Notes: generated by a model not told the origin, from the letters alone. Positions 44,374 through 53,983 are shown, counted from the stretch's first letter. The stretch is 64,000 nt of DNA from Pseudomonas arsenicoxydans (GCF_006438915.1 NZ_RCZE01000010.1:1-64000), one strand, 5' to 3'. Numbers and translations: made by a program.

Positions 44374-45413
44374 AGGGAAGTCTCTTGAGCAGAGGCTGGA
44401 GCGGCATAATCTTCCAGACTGAAGCCGTCCCACCAGGGTTGGGTATCGTCGACAATGAACTCGGCACGCCCGGTGATCCATGCCCTTCCTTCAATACTGG
44501 GGCGAACCGCGGCAGTTCCGTCTTCCAGTTTCAGGGCCTGGGCCACGCGGCCGACGAAAAAACTGCCGATCAGGCTTTCGTGGCGATAGGCGCCCTCCTT
44601 CGCCAACCAGCCACGTGCAAAGCGCTGAGCGACCCGGGCCGAACTGCCGGTGCCGCAAGGCGAACGATCGATCAGGCTCGCACCGGCAATCACCACGGCC
44701 CGCCCCTGGGATTGTGCGGACAATGGCGCACCGGTCCACATGCAATGCTTGACGCCCCTGATGGCGGGGTTTTCAGGGTGGACCACGTCAACAGTTCGGT
44801 TGACCAGATCCTGCATCTCCCTGCCCCACTCCAGCAGTTGCTGCGGGCTGAAATGTTCGCAGCCCGGGAAATTGGGTTGCACCTCGACAATCGGGTAGAA
44901 GTTGCCGCCATAGGCGATGTCGACCTTCAGCACCCCCAGGGGCGGGAAGTCGATTACCAGATCACGGTGCAGCAAGAACGAGGGAACGTTGGTGAAACGC
45001 ACCGAGCTGACTTTGTCGCCATCGCGTACATAGGTCGCGTGGATCTGCCCCGCCGGAACATCCACCACCACGGTGCCCGGGACTTTCGGTTCGATCAAAC
45101 CGGCCTCCAGGGCAAAGGTAATCGAACCCAGCGTGGCATGACCACACATGGGCAAACAGCCGGAAGTCTCGATGAATAACAGGCTGAAGTCGCTGTCAGC
45201 GCGCATCGGCGGGTAGAAAATCGTACCCGACATGTGCGAATGACCGCGCGGTTCAAGCATCAGGCTACGGCGAATCCAGTCGAAATCGGCCATGAAGTGT
45301 TCGCGCCGCTCGCTCATGGTTCTGCCTTTGAGGGCTGGAGCTCCGGCGATCACCATGCGTACGGGCATGCCTTCGGTATGTCCTTCGATACTGTTGAATA
45401 CGTGTCGGGTCAT
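44370..45413 (-). CDS. 4-hydroxyproline 2-epimerase (proline racemase family)
   Basis: 347 residues from ATG 45413 with GGAG upstream. Both catalytic cysteines are present: LPMCGHATLG (~residue 90) and DRSPCGTGSSARV (~residue 240). It opens with HVFNSIEGHTEGMPVR. Two-cysteine members of the family interconvert trans-4-hydroxy-L-proline and cis-4-hydroxy-D-proline (or L/D-proline). The DapA-type deaminase and DadA-like neighbours favour hydroxyproline. An intercistronic hairpin precedes the gene. Confidence 0.92.
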   Translation of the reverse strand: MTRHVFNSIEGHTEGMPVRMVIAGAPALKGRTMSERREHFMADFDWIRRSLMLEPRGHSHMSGTIFYPPMRADSDFSLLFIETSGCLPMCGHATLGSITFALEAGLIEPKVPGTVVVDVPAGQIHATYVRDGDKVSSVRFTNVPSFLLHRDLVIDFPPLGVLKVDIAYGGNFYPIVEVQPNFPGCEHFSPQQLLEWGREMQDLVNRTVDVVHPENPAIRGVKHCMWTGAPLSAQSQGRAVVIAGASLIDRSPCGTGSSARVAQRFARGWLAKEGAYRHESLIGSFFVGRVAQALKLEDGTAAVRPSIEGRAWITGRAEFIVDDTQPWWDGFSLEDYAAPASAQETSL

Positions 45414-45430
45414 CTCATTCACTCCATCGT

Positions 45431-45463
45431 GCCGCATCGGCCGGGCGTTGCGACCGATGCGGC
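45431..45463. other. Intercistronic hairpin in the hydroxyproline operon
   Basis: A perfect 10-bp stem GCCGCATCGG/CCGATGCGGC with a 13-base loop lies between the deaminase and epimerase genes. No T-run, so it is more likely an RNA-stability or partial attenuation element than a full terminator. Confidence 0.5.
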
Positions 45464-45471
45464 CACTGCCA

Positions 45472-46353
45472 TTAACCCAGCGCCACTTCGAAAGCCTTGC
45501 GGAAACTGGCCTTCTCGTCGTTGGTCAGCGGTTGCAGCGGCATGCGCGCGGCGCCGGCGTCAAAACCTGCCAGTTCACAGCCGAACTTGACCTTCTGGAT
45601 GAACTTGCCGGATTCCATGTCTGCCAGTACCGGGAACAGTGAGCGGACGATGGCTTGGGCACCGTTCAGGTCGCCACTGGTGTACTTGCTGTAAAAATCA
45701 CAGACCTGCTGCGTCAGGCAGTTGGCCGGGCCGCAGATCCAGCTGCTGGCGCCCCACAGGAAGAAGTCCAGTGCCTGGTCATCGGAACCACACGACAGTT
45801 GATAGTTGTCCTTGTAGGTGTTGCCGATCTCGATTGCACGCAGCAGGTTGCCGCTGCTTTCCTTGATCGCGATCACGCGCTTGTTGTCCTTGAAAGCGTC
45901 CAGTACGGCAAAACCGACTTCGACATTGGTCCTTACCGGATAGTTGTACAGCACCAGATTGATGTCCGGCGCGGCGTCGAGAATGGCCTGGTAGTGACCG
46001 ATCAGCTCGTCCTGCGACGGCAGTGCGTAATAAGGCGGCGCGATCAACAGGTTGGTGTAGCCGGCATCGCAGGTCTGTTTAACCTGCTCGATCACCTCAC
46101 GGGTGCAGGAGCCGTTGGCACCGGCGATCAACACCCCGCGGTCCCCCACCACCTCGCGCACGGTGGCCAGAACCTGCCGCCGCTCTTGATTGGTCAGTGC
46201 GTAGTACTCACCGGTGGAACCCAGCGGCACGAAGCCCGCGACTCCCGCCTTGAGTTGAAACTCGATGATATTGCTCAGCATGTCGTAATTGACGTTGCCG
46301 GCCTTGTCGAACGGTGTGACCAGAGCAGGCAGGATACCTTTGAGTTGAGTCAT
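45472..46353 (-). CDS. DapA-family deaminase/aldolase (pyrroline-4-hydroxy-2-carboxylate deaminase type)
   Basis: 293 residues, DHDPS/NAL fold: PLGSTGEYYAL, the catalytic tyrosine in LYNYPVRT and the Schiff-base lysine in VIAIKESSG. In hydroxyproline operons the DapA homologue converts 1-pyrroline-4-hydroxy-2-carboxylate to 2-oxoglutarate semialdehyde plus ammonia, which fits its neighbours here. Start ATG 46353 matches the normal family N-terminus. Confidence 0.9.
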   Translation of the reverse strand: MTQLKGILPALVTPFDKAGNVNYDMLSNIIEFQLKAGVAGFVPLGSTGEYYALTNQERRQVLATVREVVGDRGVLIAGANGSCTREVIEQVKQTCDAGYTNLLIAPPYYALPSQDELIGHYQAILDAAPDINLVLYNYPVRTNVEVGFAVLDAFKDNKRVIAIKESSGNLLRAIEIGNTYKDNYQLSCGSDDQALDFFLWGASSWICGPANCLTQQVCDFYSKYTSGDLNGAQAIVRSLFPVLADMESGKFIQKVKFGCELAGFDAGAARMPLQPLTNDEKASFRKAFEVALG

Positions 46354-46390
46354 TGCAGACACTCCACGGATTTGAGTACGAGGGTTGGGG

Positions 46391-47056
46391 TTAGTACGCA
46401 TAACGACGCAGCATCCGCGTCTCGACCACGCCAACCAGCCGGGTCAACGGGAACGCCACGAGGAAATAGATGACCGCCACCGCCGAGAGAAACTCGACTG
46501 GCCGGGCCGTGCTGTTAGAGATGTTCTGGCCAACGAACATCAAGTCGGCGATGCCCACCGAGGAAATCAGCGCGCTTTCCTTGAACAGCGAAACCACGTT
46601 GGAAAGCAGCGGAGGAATGCCTCGGAGCAAGGCTTGGGGGAACACCACGAAAACTGTTTTATTCCACGAGGCCAGCCCCAGTGCGACGCAGGCATCATGC
46701 TGTTCGCCGGGTATCGACTTGAGTGCACCACGGAAGGTCTCGCTGGTGATCGCGGTCATGTACAGGGTCAGTGCCAGCAACACCGACACGTAGGGCGCGA
46801 TGTCGATCCCGAACACCACCGGGAAACAGAAAAACACCCAGAACAGCTGGATCAGCAGTGGCGTACCGCGGAACAACTCCACATACAGGCCGGCCGGGAC
46901 GCTCAACCAGCGACTGCGAGAAGCCCGCAACAGGCTCAGCAGAAAACCGCACAGGCTGCCCATGATCGCGCACCCCACGGTGAACACCAGGGTCAGCGCG
47001 AGGCCTTGCAACAGGGCCTGCCAGTAAGAAAACACCACGGTGAAATCAAGATTCAT
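46391..47056 (-). CDS. Amino-acid ABC transporter permease
   Basis: 221 residues, HisM/GlnP type: five hydrophobic helices and the EAA loop (GLASWNKTVFVVFPQALLRGIPPL) that contacts the ATPase. It forms a pair with the next permease gene, 10 bases upstream on the same strand. Confidence 0.93.
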   Translation of the reverse strand: MNLDFTVVFSYWQALLQGLALTLVFTVGCAIMGSLCGFLLSLLRASRSRWLSVPAGLYVELFRGTPLLIQLFWVFFCFPVVFGIDIAPYVSVLLALTLYMTAITSETFRGALKSIPGEQHDACVALGLASWNKTVFVVFPQALLRGIPPLLSNVVSLFKESALISSVGIADLMFVGQNISNSTARPVEFLSAVAVIYFLVAFPLTRLVGVVETRMLRRYAY

Positions 47057-47066
47057 GACGACCTCC

Positions 47067-47738
47067 TCAGCGCGCGAGCGCGGTGTCCTGACGGCGTTCC
47101 AGCCATTGCACGAACTGAGCGATGGGCAACGACAGCGCGAAGTAGATGAGCGCGATCAGCGAATAGGTTTCCAGCGGACGGTAGGCTTCGGTGGCGATGC
47201 TTTTGCCGACGTACATCAGGTCGCCCACGGCGACGATCGCCACCAGCGCACTTTGCTGAAGGATCGAGATGCCATTGGTCATCAACACCGGGATGGCCGT
47301 GCGCAACGCCTGGGGGAGAATCACGTAGAGCGTGCGCTGCCATGGGCGCAGCCCCAGAGCGACGCTGGCATCGAGGTGTTCATGGGGCACCGCTTGCACG
47401 CCGGCCCGATAGGCTTCGGCATTGAACGCGGTGAGGTTCAGCCCCAAGGCAAGTACGCCCATGGTGATGGGGTCGATGAACACGTTGAACAGCATCGGCA
47501 CGCAGTAGAAAAACCAGACGATCTGCAACAGCACCGGTGTGCAACGGAAGAACTCGATGAACAACTGTGCCGGCCAGCGCAGGAAAAACCAGCGACTCAA
47601 GGTCAGCAGACACAGACCGAACCCGAGCACCAGGCCAACGATGTTCGACACCAGCGCCAGTTGCAGGGTGACTTTGAGTCCGTCCCACAACAGGCCGAAA
47701 TTGCCCTGGAGAAAGTTGAAATCGAATTGATAGTTCAT
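47067..47738 (-). CDS. Amino-acid ABC transporter permease
   Basis: 223 residues from ATG 47738 (GAGAG upstream). HisM/GlnP-type permease with EFFRCTPVLLQIVWFFY and the EAA loop GLRPWQRTLYVILPQALRTAIP. Partner of the permease at 46391; together they form the channel of the hydroxyproline uptake system. Confidence 0.93.
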   Translation of the reverse strand: MNYQFDFNFLQGNFGLLWDGLKVTLQLALVSNIVGLVLGFGLCLLTLSRWFFLRWPAQLFIEFFRCTPVLLQIVWFFYCVPMLFNVFIDPITMGVLALGLNLTAFNAEAYRAGVQAVPHEHLDASVALGLRPWQRTLYVILPQALRTAIPVLMTNGISILQQSALVAIVAVGDLMYVGKSIATEAYRPLETYSLIALIYFALSLPIAQFVQWLERRQDTALAR

Positions 47739-47749
47739 GATCGCTCTCC

Positions 47750-48571
47750 TCAATCCAGGTGCAGCACTTTTTCCAGGAACTCGCGGGTGCGCGGTTCCCT
47801 GGGCTGAGTGAATAACTGGTCGGGATGGCCTTGCTCGACCACTTTGCCGTTGGCGCAAAACACCACGCGGGTAGCGATATGGCGGGCGAAGTGCATGTCG
47901 TGTGTGACGATGATCATCGCCATCTTCTGTTCGGCCAGCTGCAGCATGACGTTTTGCACCTCGATGACCATTTCAGGGTCAAGCGCGGAGGTGACTTCAT
48001 CGAACAACATCAGCTTGGGCTCCAACATCAGCGCCCGGGCTATCGCCACGCGCTGCTTCTGGCCGCCGGACAATTGGCTGGGGTAGACGTTGAGCTTGCT
48101 TTCCAGGCCGAGCCGCGCCAGCAACGCACGCGCTTTCTCGGTTGCCTGCGTCCGGGACAGACCGTGCACCTTCATCGGCGCCAGAATCAGATTGCCCTGC
48201 ACCGACAGGTGCGGAAACAAGGTGTAGTGCTGGAACACCATGCCCACCTGAGTTTGCAGCGTGCAGTCCATCGGCTTGCCTTTGCCCCGGGCATTGCCGT
48301 CGATGTAAGGCTTGCCCTGAAAGCGAATGGTCCCGCCTTGAATGCTTTCAAGCCCCATCATCACTCGCAGCAAAGAGCTTTTGCCGCTGCCACTTGGGCC
48401 AATGATCACCAGGCGATCGTCGGCCCGCATATCCAGGTCCAGGTGATCCATGACCACCAGGTTTTCACCGTAGGACTTGTACACATCGCGCAGCTGGATG
48501 AACTCGCTGCTCTTCGTTTCGCAGGCGTGCAGAGGCCGTGACGGCACCGCCGCCAGATTGGAAGCTTTCAT
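47750..48571 (-). CDS. Amino-acid ABC transporter ATP-binding protein
   Basis: 273 residues. Walker A GPSGSGKSS, signature LSGGQKQRVAIARAL, Walker B LMLFDEVTSALDPE and the H-loop IIVTHDMHF. GlnQ/HisP class. It lies directly before the permease genes in the operon and powers the importer. Confidence 0.94.
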   Translation of the reverse strand: MKASNLAAVPSRPLHACETKSSEFIQLRDVYKSYGENLVVMDHLDLDMRADDRLVIIGPSGSGKSSLLRVMMGLESIQGGTIRFQGKPYIDGNARGKGKPMDCTLQTQVGMVFQHYTLFPHLSVQGNLILAPMKVHGLSRTQATEKARALLARLGLESKLNVYPSQLSGGQKQRVAIARALMLEPKLMLFDEVTSALDPEMVIEVQNVMLQLAEQKMAMIIVTHDMHFARHIATRVVFCANGKVVEQGHPDQLFTQPREPRTREFLEKVLHLD

Positions 48572-48623
48572 CGAACGTTCTCCGGGAGCGTGCAGCCAGC
48601 TGCGCGCTCACCATCGGCGGGAT

Positions 48624-49466
48624 TTACTGAGGGGTTTTGTCGGCGTTGGCCAGTTGCGAGGCCTTGTCGACCAAGGCGTCGATTTCACCGGTCTCGCGGC
48701 GCTGGGCGAGGTAGATATTCAGCGTCTGCAGATCGGCTGCGCTTACGTCCCGGCGTACCCCAAACGCAACACCCTGTTTGGCCAGTGCCGGTTTTGGCAG
48801 TATTTCCTTGGTCCAGCCAGGGTTGGCCACGGCGAACAGATGGTTGGTGTCGCTGGCATCGACCAGCACGTCGGCACGCTTGGACATCACGGCCATCCGC
48901 ACTTCGTCCATACCCGGCAGGCGCATGATTTTGCCCTGCTTGATGACGCCCGAAATGGCCTTGTCCTGAGCGGTACCGGACATGACGGCGAAGGTCACAT
49001 CAGGTTTGTCGAAATCGCCAATGGTGTTACCAGCATTGGCCAGCTTCGGGTTGTCCTTGTTGATCAGCAGCGAAACCTGATAGTCCGTGGCCGGCACGGA
49101 AAAACTGACCGCTAGTGCGCGCTCAGGCGTCTGATTGAGCGCCATGGCCATGTCCCACTTGCCACCTTGCAACCCCGCAACGAGGTTGTCCCAGTTGGTG
49201 TCGACGAACTCGACTTTGACCTTCAGCACCCGCTCGCCAAAGTCACGGCACAGTTCGACAAAGTAGCCGCTGTATTCGCCGGAACGCGCGTCGCGCATGA
49301 CGTAAGGCGCAGCAACGGCGGCCCCGCAGCGCAGGACACCGGCTTTTTGTATGTCTTTCCACAATGAAACATCAGCCGCCTGGGCTGGGACTTGGGTGAG
49401 CAACGCGCCGATAGCGGATGCACAAACGAACATGTTGCGGATGGTGCGAGGAAGGAACCGAGCCAT
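48624..49466 (-). CDS. Periplasmic amino-acid-binding protein
   Basis: 280 residues from ATG 49466; signal peptide FVCASAIGALLTQVPAQA. SBP family 3: GVLRCGAAVAAPYVMRD, GYFVELCRDFG, DMAMALNQTPERA. It is the first gene of the operon and would deliver hydroxyproline to the permeases. Confidence 0.93.
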   Translation of the reverse strand: MARFLPRTIRNMFVCASAIGALLTQVPAQAADVSLWKDIQKAGVLRCGAAVAAPYVMRDARSGEYSGYFVELCRDFGERVLKVKVEFVDTNWDNLVAGLQGGKWDMAMALNQTPERALAVSFSVPATDYQVSLLINKDNPKLANAGNTIGDFDKPDVTFAVMSGTAQDKAISGVIKQGKIMRLPGMDEVRMAVMSKRADVLVDASDTNHLFAVANPGWTKEILPKPALAKQGVAFGVRRDVSAADLQTLNIYLAQRRETGEIDALVDKASQLANADKTPQ

Positions 49467-49835
49467 TTTTGACCTCTCCGATATTTCGTTCTTGTTGGCA
49501 GGAAGGTACAAATCTACATCGATGTGCGCTGGCATGTGTGCAGCGCTGTATGCAGATTAGAATCGAACGAACTGAGCTGTCAACACGAGACGGTAAAAAT
49601 TATCGGGAAGGTGCCAACGCAGCCCGTCATGGCCGTTGGCGCAAAGGCCGTAACACGGTTGCTACAAGGCTTGGAGAAAGTCTCAAGGGAGTGGGCCAAG
49701 GAACTCGGTGAGGAATCCACGTCAGGGTAATTCTGATACCTCATTCATCAGCCTCCGCGACAACGCCAAGCGCCCCGCTACACTTCCTGTCCTGCGCCGC
49801 ACCTCCCTAGCGGCGTCCTGATCTGGAGGTACCCC
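49467..49835. other. Intergenic region upstream of the hydroxyproline operon
   Basis: Divergent promoter region between the binding protein (-) and the alcohol dehydrogenase (+). A short + frame at ~49618-49730 (AVGAKAVTRLLQGLEKVSREWAKELG) reads like a protein tail but has no proper start. No other feature seen. Confidence 0.5.
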
Positions 49836-50867
49836 ATGAGCGACAGCACCGAACTCACGACATTCACCGGTTGGGCCGCAACGAAGGCCGGCGCGCAGCT
49901 CGAGCGCCATAGCTATGACCCCGGCCCATTGGGCGGCGAGGAAGTGGAAGTCGCCGTGGAGTATTGCGGCGTCTGCCATTCCGACCAATCGATGATTGAT
50001 AACGAATGGGGCATCAGCCAATACCCGTTTATCCCCGGCCACGAGGTGGTCGGCAGCATTGTGCGCATAGGCCCGCAGGTCCGCGGTCTCAAAATCGGAC
50101 AACGGGTCGGCATCGGCTGGTTCAAGGGCAGTTGCATGCATTGCTCTTCGTGTATCGAAGGCTCCCATCAGCTCTGCAACACCGCCAAGCCCACGATCAT
50201 CGGCAGCAACGGAGGCTTCGCCGACCGCCTGCGTTCACACTGGGCCTGGGCGCTGCCGATTCCGGACGGACTTGACCCGTCCATGGCCGGCCCCTTGTTC
50301 TGTGCCGGTTCGACGGTGTTCAACCCGTTGGTGGAGTTCGGCGTCAAGCCGACTGACCGGGTCGGCGTGGTGGGCATCGGTGGCCTGGGTCACCTGGCAC
50401 TGCGGTTCCTGAATGCCTGGGGCTGCGAAGTCACGGCTTTTACATCGTCACTGAACAAGCAGGATGAAGCCAAGCGCCTCGGCGCTCACAACGTCATCGC
50501 TTCAACTGACAGCAACGCCCTGAACGCCATTGCCGGGACGCTGGATTTTCTGCTGGTCAGCGCCAGTGCCGACCTCGACTGGGCGGCTATGCTCGGCACG
50601 TTGCGCGGCAAGGGGCGTCTGCATTTTGTCGGCATCGTGCCCAGCGCTATTCCGGTCCACGTGTTCGATCTGATTCCCAGACAAAAGAGCCTGTCCGGTT
50701 CGCCAGTGGGTTCGCCGAGCAATACCGCAACCATGCTCGAGTTCTGCGCCCGTCATCAAATCTTGCCGCAGGTCGAGCTGTTTCCCATGAGCAAGGTCAA
50801 CGAAGCCATCGATCACTTGCGCAGTGGCAAGGCGCGCTATCGCGTCGTGCTGGATGCGAGCAAATGA
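49836..50867 (+). CDS. Zinc-dependent alcohol/aldehyde dehydrogenase (Ahr/YjgB-like)
   Basis: 343 residues, MDR superfamily. Catalytic zinc site YCGVCHSD and GHEVVG, structural zinc cluster CMHCSSCIEGSHQLC, and the NADP-binding GIGGLGHLALR. The motif set matches the broad-range aldehyde reductase Ahr of Enterobacteria. GGAGG precedes the ATG. Confidence 0.93.
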   Translation: MSDSTELTTFTGWAATKAGAQLERHSYDPGPLGGEEVEVAVEYCGVCHSDQSMIDNEWGISQYPFIPGHEVVGSIVRIGPQVRGLKIGQRVGIGWFKGSCMHCSSCIEGSHQLCNTAKPTIIGSNGGFADRLRSHWAWALPIPDGLDPSMAGPLFCAGSTVFNPLVEFGVKPTDRVGVVGIGGLGHLALRFLNAWGCEVTAFTSSLNKQDEAKRLGAHNVIASTDSNALNAIAGTLDFLLVSASADLDWAAMLGTLRGKGRLHFVGIVPSAIPVHVFDLIPRQKSLSGSPVGSPSNTATMLEFCARHQILPQVELFPMSKVNEAIDHLRSGKARYRVVLDASK

Positions 50868-51176
50868 CCGGCTGCTAATGGGCAAAGCGGATTGCCTTGA
50901 TATTCACTTCGGGCTTGAGATTTCTCGCGATTTACAAAGACCTGCAAATGCCAGCATTTCTCTCCACCCGGCAAGGGTAAAACTGAAGCTGGCATAAAAC
51001 GACCTAGAACACCGCAGCAATCAAGGGGATCCTCTCGCTCGCTCTCCCGCAGGCCAGGCCTGCGCAGGCTGACAATCTAGTGGCCGGTACAGTTCTGGTA
51101 ATCAGGACTGCCCGCACTCAAAAAAACCGTGACTACACTGACCCAAGTACATCGCTTGTGCCATGAGGGGGCGACC
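50868..51176. other. Intergenic region
   Basis: About 310 bases with no supported gene. A short palindrome GCAGGCC-A-GGCCTGC is at 51049-51063; no terminator or promoter is convincing. Confidence 0.5.
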
Positions 51177-51548
51177 ATGCTGGATTACTTCGCGCTAGGC
51201 CTGTTGTTCTTTGTCGGATTGGTCCTGTTCTACGGAATCATCGCGCTACACGACATTCCCTATGAAATTGCCGTACACCGCAATCACCCGCACCAGGATG
51301 CGATCCATGCCACCGGTTGGGTGAGTTTGTTTACCCTGCATGCGCTTTGGCCATTTCTGTGGATCTGGGCGATGGCGTACCGGGAAGACCGGGGCTGGGG
51401 CTTTGGTGATGGCAAGTCACCACAATTGCATGTTGCTCATCTGGAACAACAGGTTGCCGATCTGCAAAGTCGCGTTGAGCGGCTGGAAACGGCTACAGGC
51501 ACTGCGCGGGGCAATCCAGCGCCGGACACTCGCGGTGAGGGAATCTAA
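51177..51548 (+). CDS. DUF3302 membrane protein (YiaW-like)
   Basis: 123 residues from ATG 51177 with GAGGGGG upstream. Two helices (YFALGLLFFVGLVLFYGIIAL and LFTLHALWPFLWIWAMAY) and a coiled-coil tail (HLEQQVADLQSRVERLE). DUF3302 genes pair with the HlyD-type gene that follows, as in E. coli yiaW-yiaV. Confidence 0.9.
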   Translation: MLDYFALGLLFFVGLVLFYGIIALHDIPYEIAVHRNHPHQDAIHATGWVSLFTLHALWPFLWIWAMAYREDRGWGFGDGKSPQLHVAHLEQQVADLQSRVERLETATGTARGNPAPDTRGEGI

Positions 51549-51551
51549 GCC

Positions 51552-52511
51552 ATGGATCTTCTGCTTGTTTTGACCTATGCCGCCATCTGCACCGCCATCT
51601 TCAAGATTTTCCGCATACCGCTGAACAAATGGACGGTGCCGACGGCAGTCCTCGGTGGGATCCTGATCGTGGGCGCAATGATCTTCACGATGAACTACAA
51701 CCACCCGTACTCAGAAGTCGCGCGCACTTACTTCGTCTCCGTGCCGATTATTCCGGTGGTCAGTGGCCAGGTAATCGACGTGCCGGTCAAGGGTAATGAG
51801 CCTCTGGAAAAAGGCGATGTGCTGTTTCGCATCGACCCGGCTCCGTTCGAGTACAAGATCCAATCCATCAAGGCCCAATTGGTCTCGGCAAAAGCTGATC
51901 GAGCCCGAATCACTGAGTTGATCAAGCGCAACTTTGGCACCCAGCGTGAACTGGACGTGGTCATTGCTCGCTCTGACGATTTGCAGGCACAACTGGACAA
52001 TGCTCAGTATGAACTGGACAACACCACCGTTCGCGCTCCGAGCAAAGGCTTCGTAACCCATGTTTCCTTGCGTCCGGGCATGATGGCCACCAAGTTACCC
52101 TTGCGTCCTTCCATGGTGTTCATCCCGGATGAGGGGCATTACTTTGCCGCGTGGATGCGTCAAAACAGCCTGTTGCGCTTGTCGGTCGGCGATGACGCGG
52201 AAGTGGCCTTCGATGGCATTCCCGGCAGGGTGTTCCAGGGGCGGGTCAAGACCGTCGTTAACGTTATCGCAGAAGGACAAGTTCAGCCCTCCGGAACATT
52301 GATCGGCTTCGCTGGCTCAGCGCCGGCTGGCCGGGTCCCGGTCATTATCGAGATAACCGATCCGGACTATGCCCAATACAGTAGCCAGATGCCGGGCGGC
52401 GCGTATGGGCAGGCGGCACTCTACAGTCAGCACTTCCGCCATATCGCCATGATGCGCAAAATCCTGCTGCGTATGGCTGCCTGGATGAACTACCTCTTTC
52501 CATTCCATTAA
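51552..52511 (+). CDS. HlyD/EmrA-type membrane fusion protein (YiaV-like)
   Basis: 319 residues. An N-terminal pair of membrane segments is followed by the HlyD-type biotinyl-lipoyl pattern (SGQVIDVPVKGNEPLEKGD, LFRIDPAPFEYK), a coiled-coil arm and a beta-barrel. Partner of the DUF3302 protein three bases upstream; together they probably form a small efflux or envelope complex of unknown substrate. Confidence 0.9.
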   Translation: MDLLLVLTYAAICTAIFKIFRIPLNKWTVPTAVLGGILIVGAMIFTMNYNHPYSEVARTYFVSVPIIPVVSGQVIDVPVKGNEPLEKGDVLFRIDPAPFEYKIQSIKAQLVSAKADRARITELIKRNFGTQRELDVVIARSDDLQAQLDNAQYELDNTTVRAPSKGFVTHVSLRPGMMATKLPLRPSMVFIPDEGHYFAAWMRQNSLLRLSVGDDAEVAFDGIPGRVFQGRVKTVVNVIAEGQVQPSGTLIGFAGSAPAGRVPVIIEITDPDYAQYSSQMPGGAYGQAALYSQHFRHIAMMRKILLRMAAWMNYLFPFH

Positions 52512-52518
52512 TAAATGA

Positions 52519-52548
52519 CAGGCGCCCCTTTTAACAGGGGGGCGCCTG
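52519..52548 (+). terminator. Terminator-like hairpin
   Basis: CAGGCGCCCC and GGGGCGCCTG form a 10-bp stem eight bases after the HlyD stop. No T-run follows. Confidence 0.5.
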
Positions 52549-52704
52549 CCCTACCTGTGTGTCCCCGGATCGACTCATTGTTTGGAGGATGACCTGCGTC
52601 ATCTGGCCTTTGGGGATTTGAACTACCCTTTATTCGCAAGCCGTACCGGGAATTCGCAACCGGTACACACCCTATTCAAGACCAGCAGAGGTTGAAGTCT
52701 TGCG

Positions 52705-53523
52705 ATGAAAAAAAACAATCGTGAAATAGCTGATTCTGCGGATAAAAAAGCCACCTCTCTTAGCCGCAAAGACTATGAAAAACAGCTCAAGACCCTGCAC
52801 GTCGAACTGGTCAAATTGCAGCAGTGGGTGGTCGCCACCGGGGCCAAGGTCGTGATTGTTTTCGAAGGCCGCGACGGTGCCGGCAAGGGCGGCACGATCA
52901 AGGCGTTAACCGAGCGCGTCAGCCCGCGAGTGTTTCGCGTGGTGGCCCTGCCGGCACCGTCCGAGCGAGAAAAAAGCCAGATGTACCTGCAACGCTATAT
53001 GCCGCACTTTCCGGCGGCCGGTGAGGTCGTGATCTTTGATCGCAGCTGGTACAACCGCGCGGGCGTCGAGCGGGTCATGGGGTTCTGCGACGAGAAGCAG
53101 GTGAAAGGCTTTTTAGCGGTAGCGCCGATGTTCGAACGTCTGATGGTCAATTCCGGTGTACTGCTGTTCAAGTACTGGCTGGAAGTCAGCCCTGAAGAAC
53201 AGACCCGGCGGCTCAAGGAACGCATCACCGACGGACGCAAGATCTGGAAACTGTCGCCGATGGACATCAAGTCCTACAACCGCTGGGACGACTACACACG
53301 CGCCCGTGATGATATGTTCGAAGCCACTGACACCGAATGGGCGCCTTGGCATGTCGCCCGTTCCGAAGACAAGAAATCCGTACGGTTGAACCTACTGACC
53401 CACTTGCTGGAAAACATCCCCTATAAAAAGGTCAAGCAAGAAAAAGTCAGCCTGCCGAAACGCAAAATCGGCGCCTACAAGGCAGCCAATTACCCGTTCA
53501 AGTACATCGCTGAACCCTACTGA
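52705..53523 (+). CDS. ppk2: Polyphosphate kinase 2
   Basis: 272 residues. Walker A-type FEGRDGAGKGGTIKA, the lid region RVVALPAPSEREKSQ and Walker B-like FDRSWYNRAGVERVMGF define PPK2. It transfers phosphate between polyphosphate and nucleotides in the cytosol. A basic N-terminal tail precedes the domain. Class I versus other PPK2 classes cannot be settled by eye. Confidence 0.95.
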   Translation: MKKNNREIADSADKKATSLSRKDYEKQLKTLHVELVKLQQWVVATGAKVVIVFEGRDGAGKGGTIKALTERVSPRVFRVVALPAPSEREKSQMYLQRYMPHFPAAGEVVIFDRSWYNRAGVERVMGFCDEKQVKGFLAVAPMFERLMVNSGVLLFKYWLEVSPEEQTRRLKERITDGRKIWKLSPMDIKSYNRWDDYTRARDDMFEATDTEWAPWHVARSEDKKSVRLNLLTHLLENIPYKKVKQEKVSLPKRKIGAYKAANYPFKYIAEPY

Positions 53524-53546
53524 GGGTTCAGCATGATGCGACGGCC

Positions 53547-53888
53547 TTATTCTTCGGAGTTGGCCGCTCGCACGGTCTCTTCGATGGCGCGGATACTGAC
53601 GGCGGCGAATATGGCCGTCATCAGAACGCCATTGAAACCCAGCAAGACGGCAAGGACGCGTGAGAGGGGCGTTTTCGGTACCAGGTCGCCGTAGCCGATG
53701 GTCAACCCGGTTACGAACCCGAAGTAGATACCGTCAAACGGTCCCCACCCTTCCAGGTACGCGATGATCAGACCGAACAGCACGATCGTAAACAGCAGAA
53801 TTGAGAAAATCGGCCAGACAACACGAACGTAGAACCACACGGTTTTGTAAAACTCCCGACGGATGTACTTTGCATGAGATTGGGTCAT
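53547..53888 (-). CDS. Two-helix potassium channel protein
   Basis: 113 residues from ATG 53888. Two helices flank a pore loop with the selectivity filter TIGYGD. No cytoplasmic RCK/TrkA domain is present; the tail is short. It is a minimal K+ channel subunit, convergent with ppk2. Confidence 0.92.
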   Translation of the reverse strand: MTQSHAKYIRREFYKTVWFYVRVVWPIFSILLFTIVLFGLIIAYLEGWGPFDGIYFGFVTGLTIGYGDLVPKTPLSRVLAVLLGFNGVLMTAIFAAVSIRAIEETVRAANSEE

Positions 53889-53983
53889 GTCATGGACTTC
53901 CTGAGATTGAGCTTGGCGACATCTGATTGCGTGGTGCGGTAACACCTGACAGCTTGGCACAAGTGCGGAGAAAGGAGTTTTCG

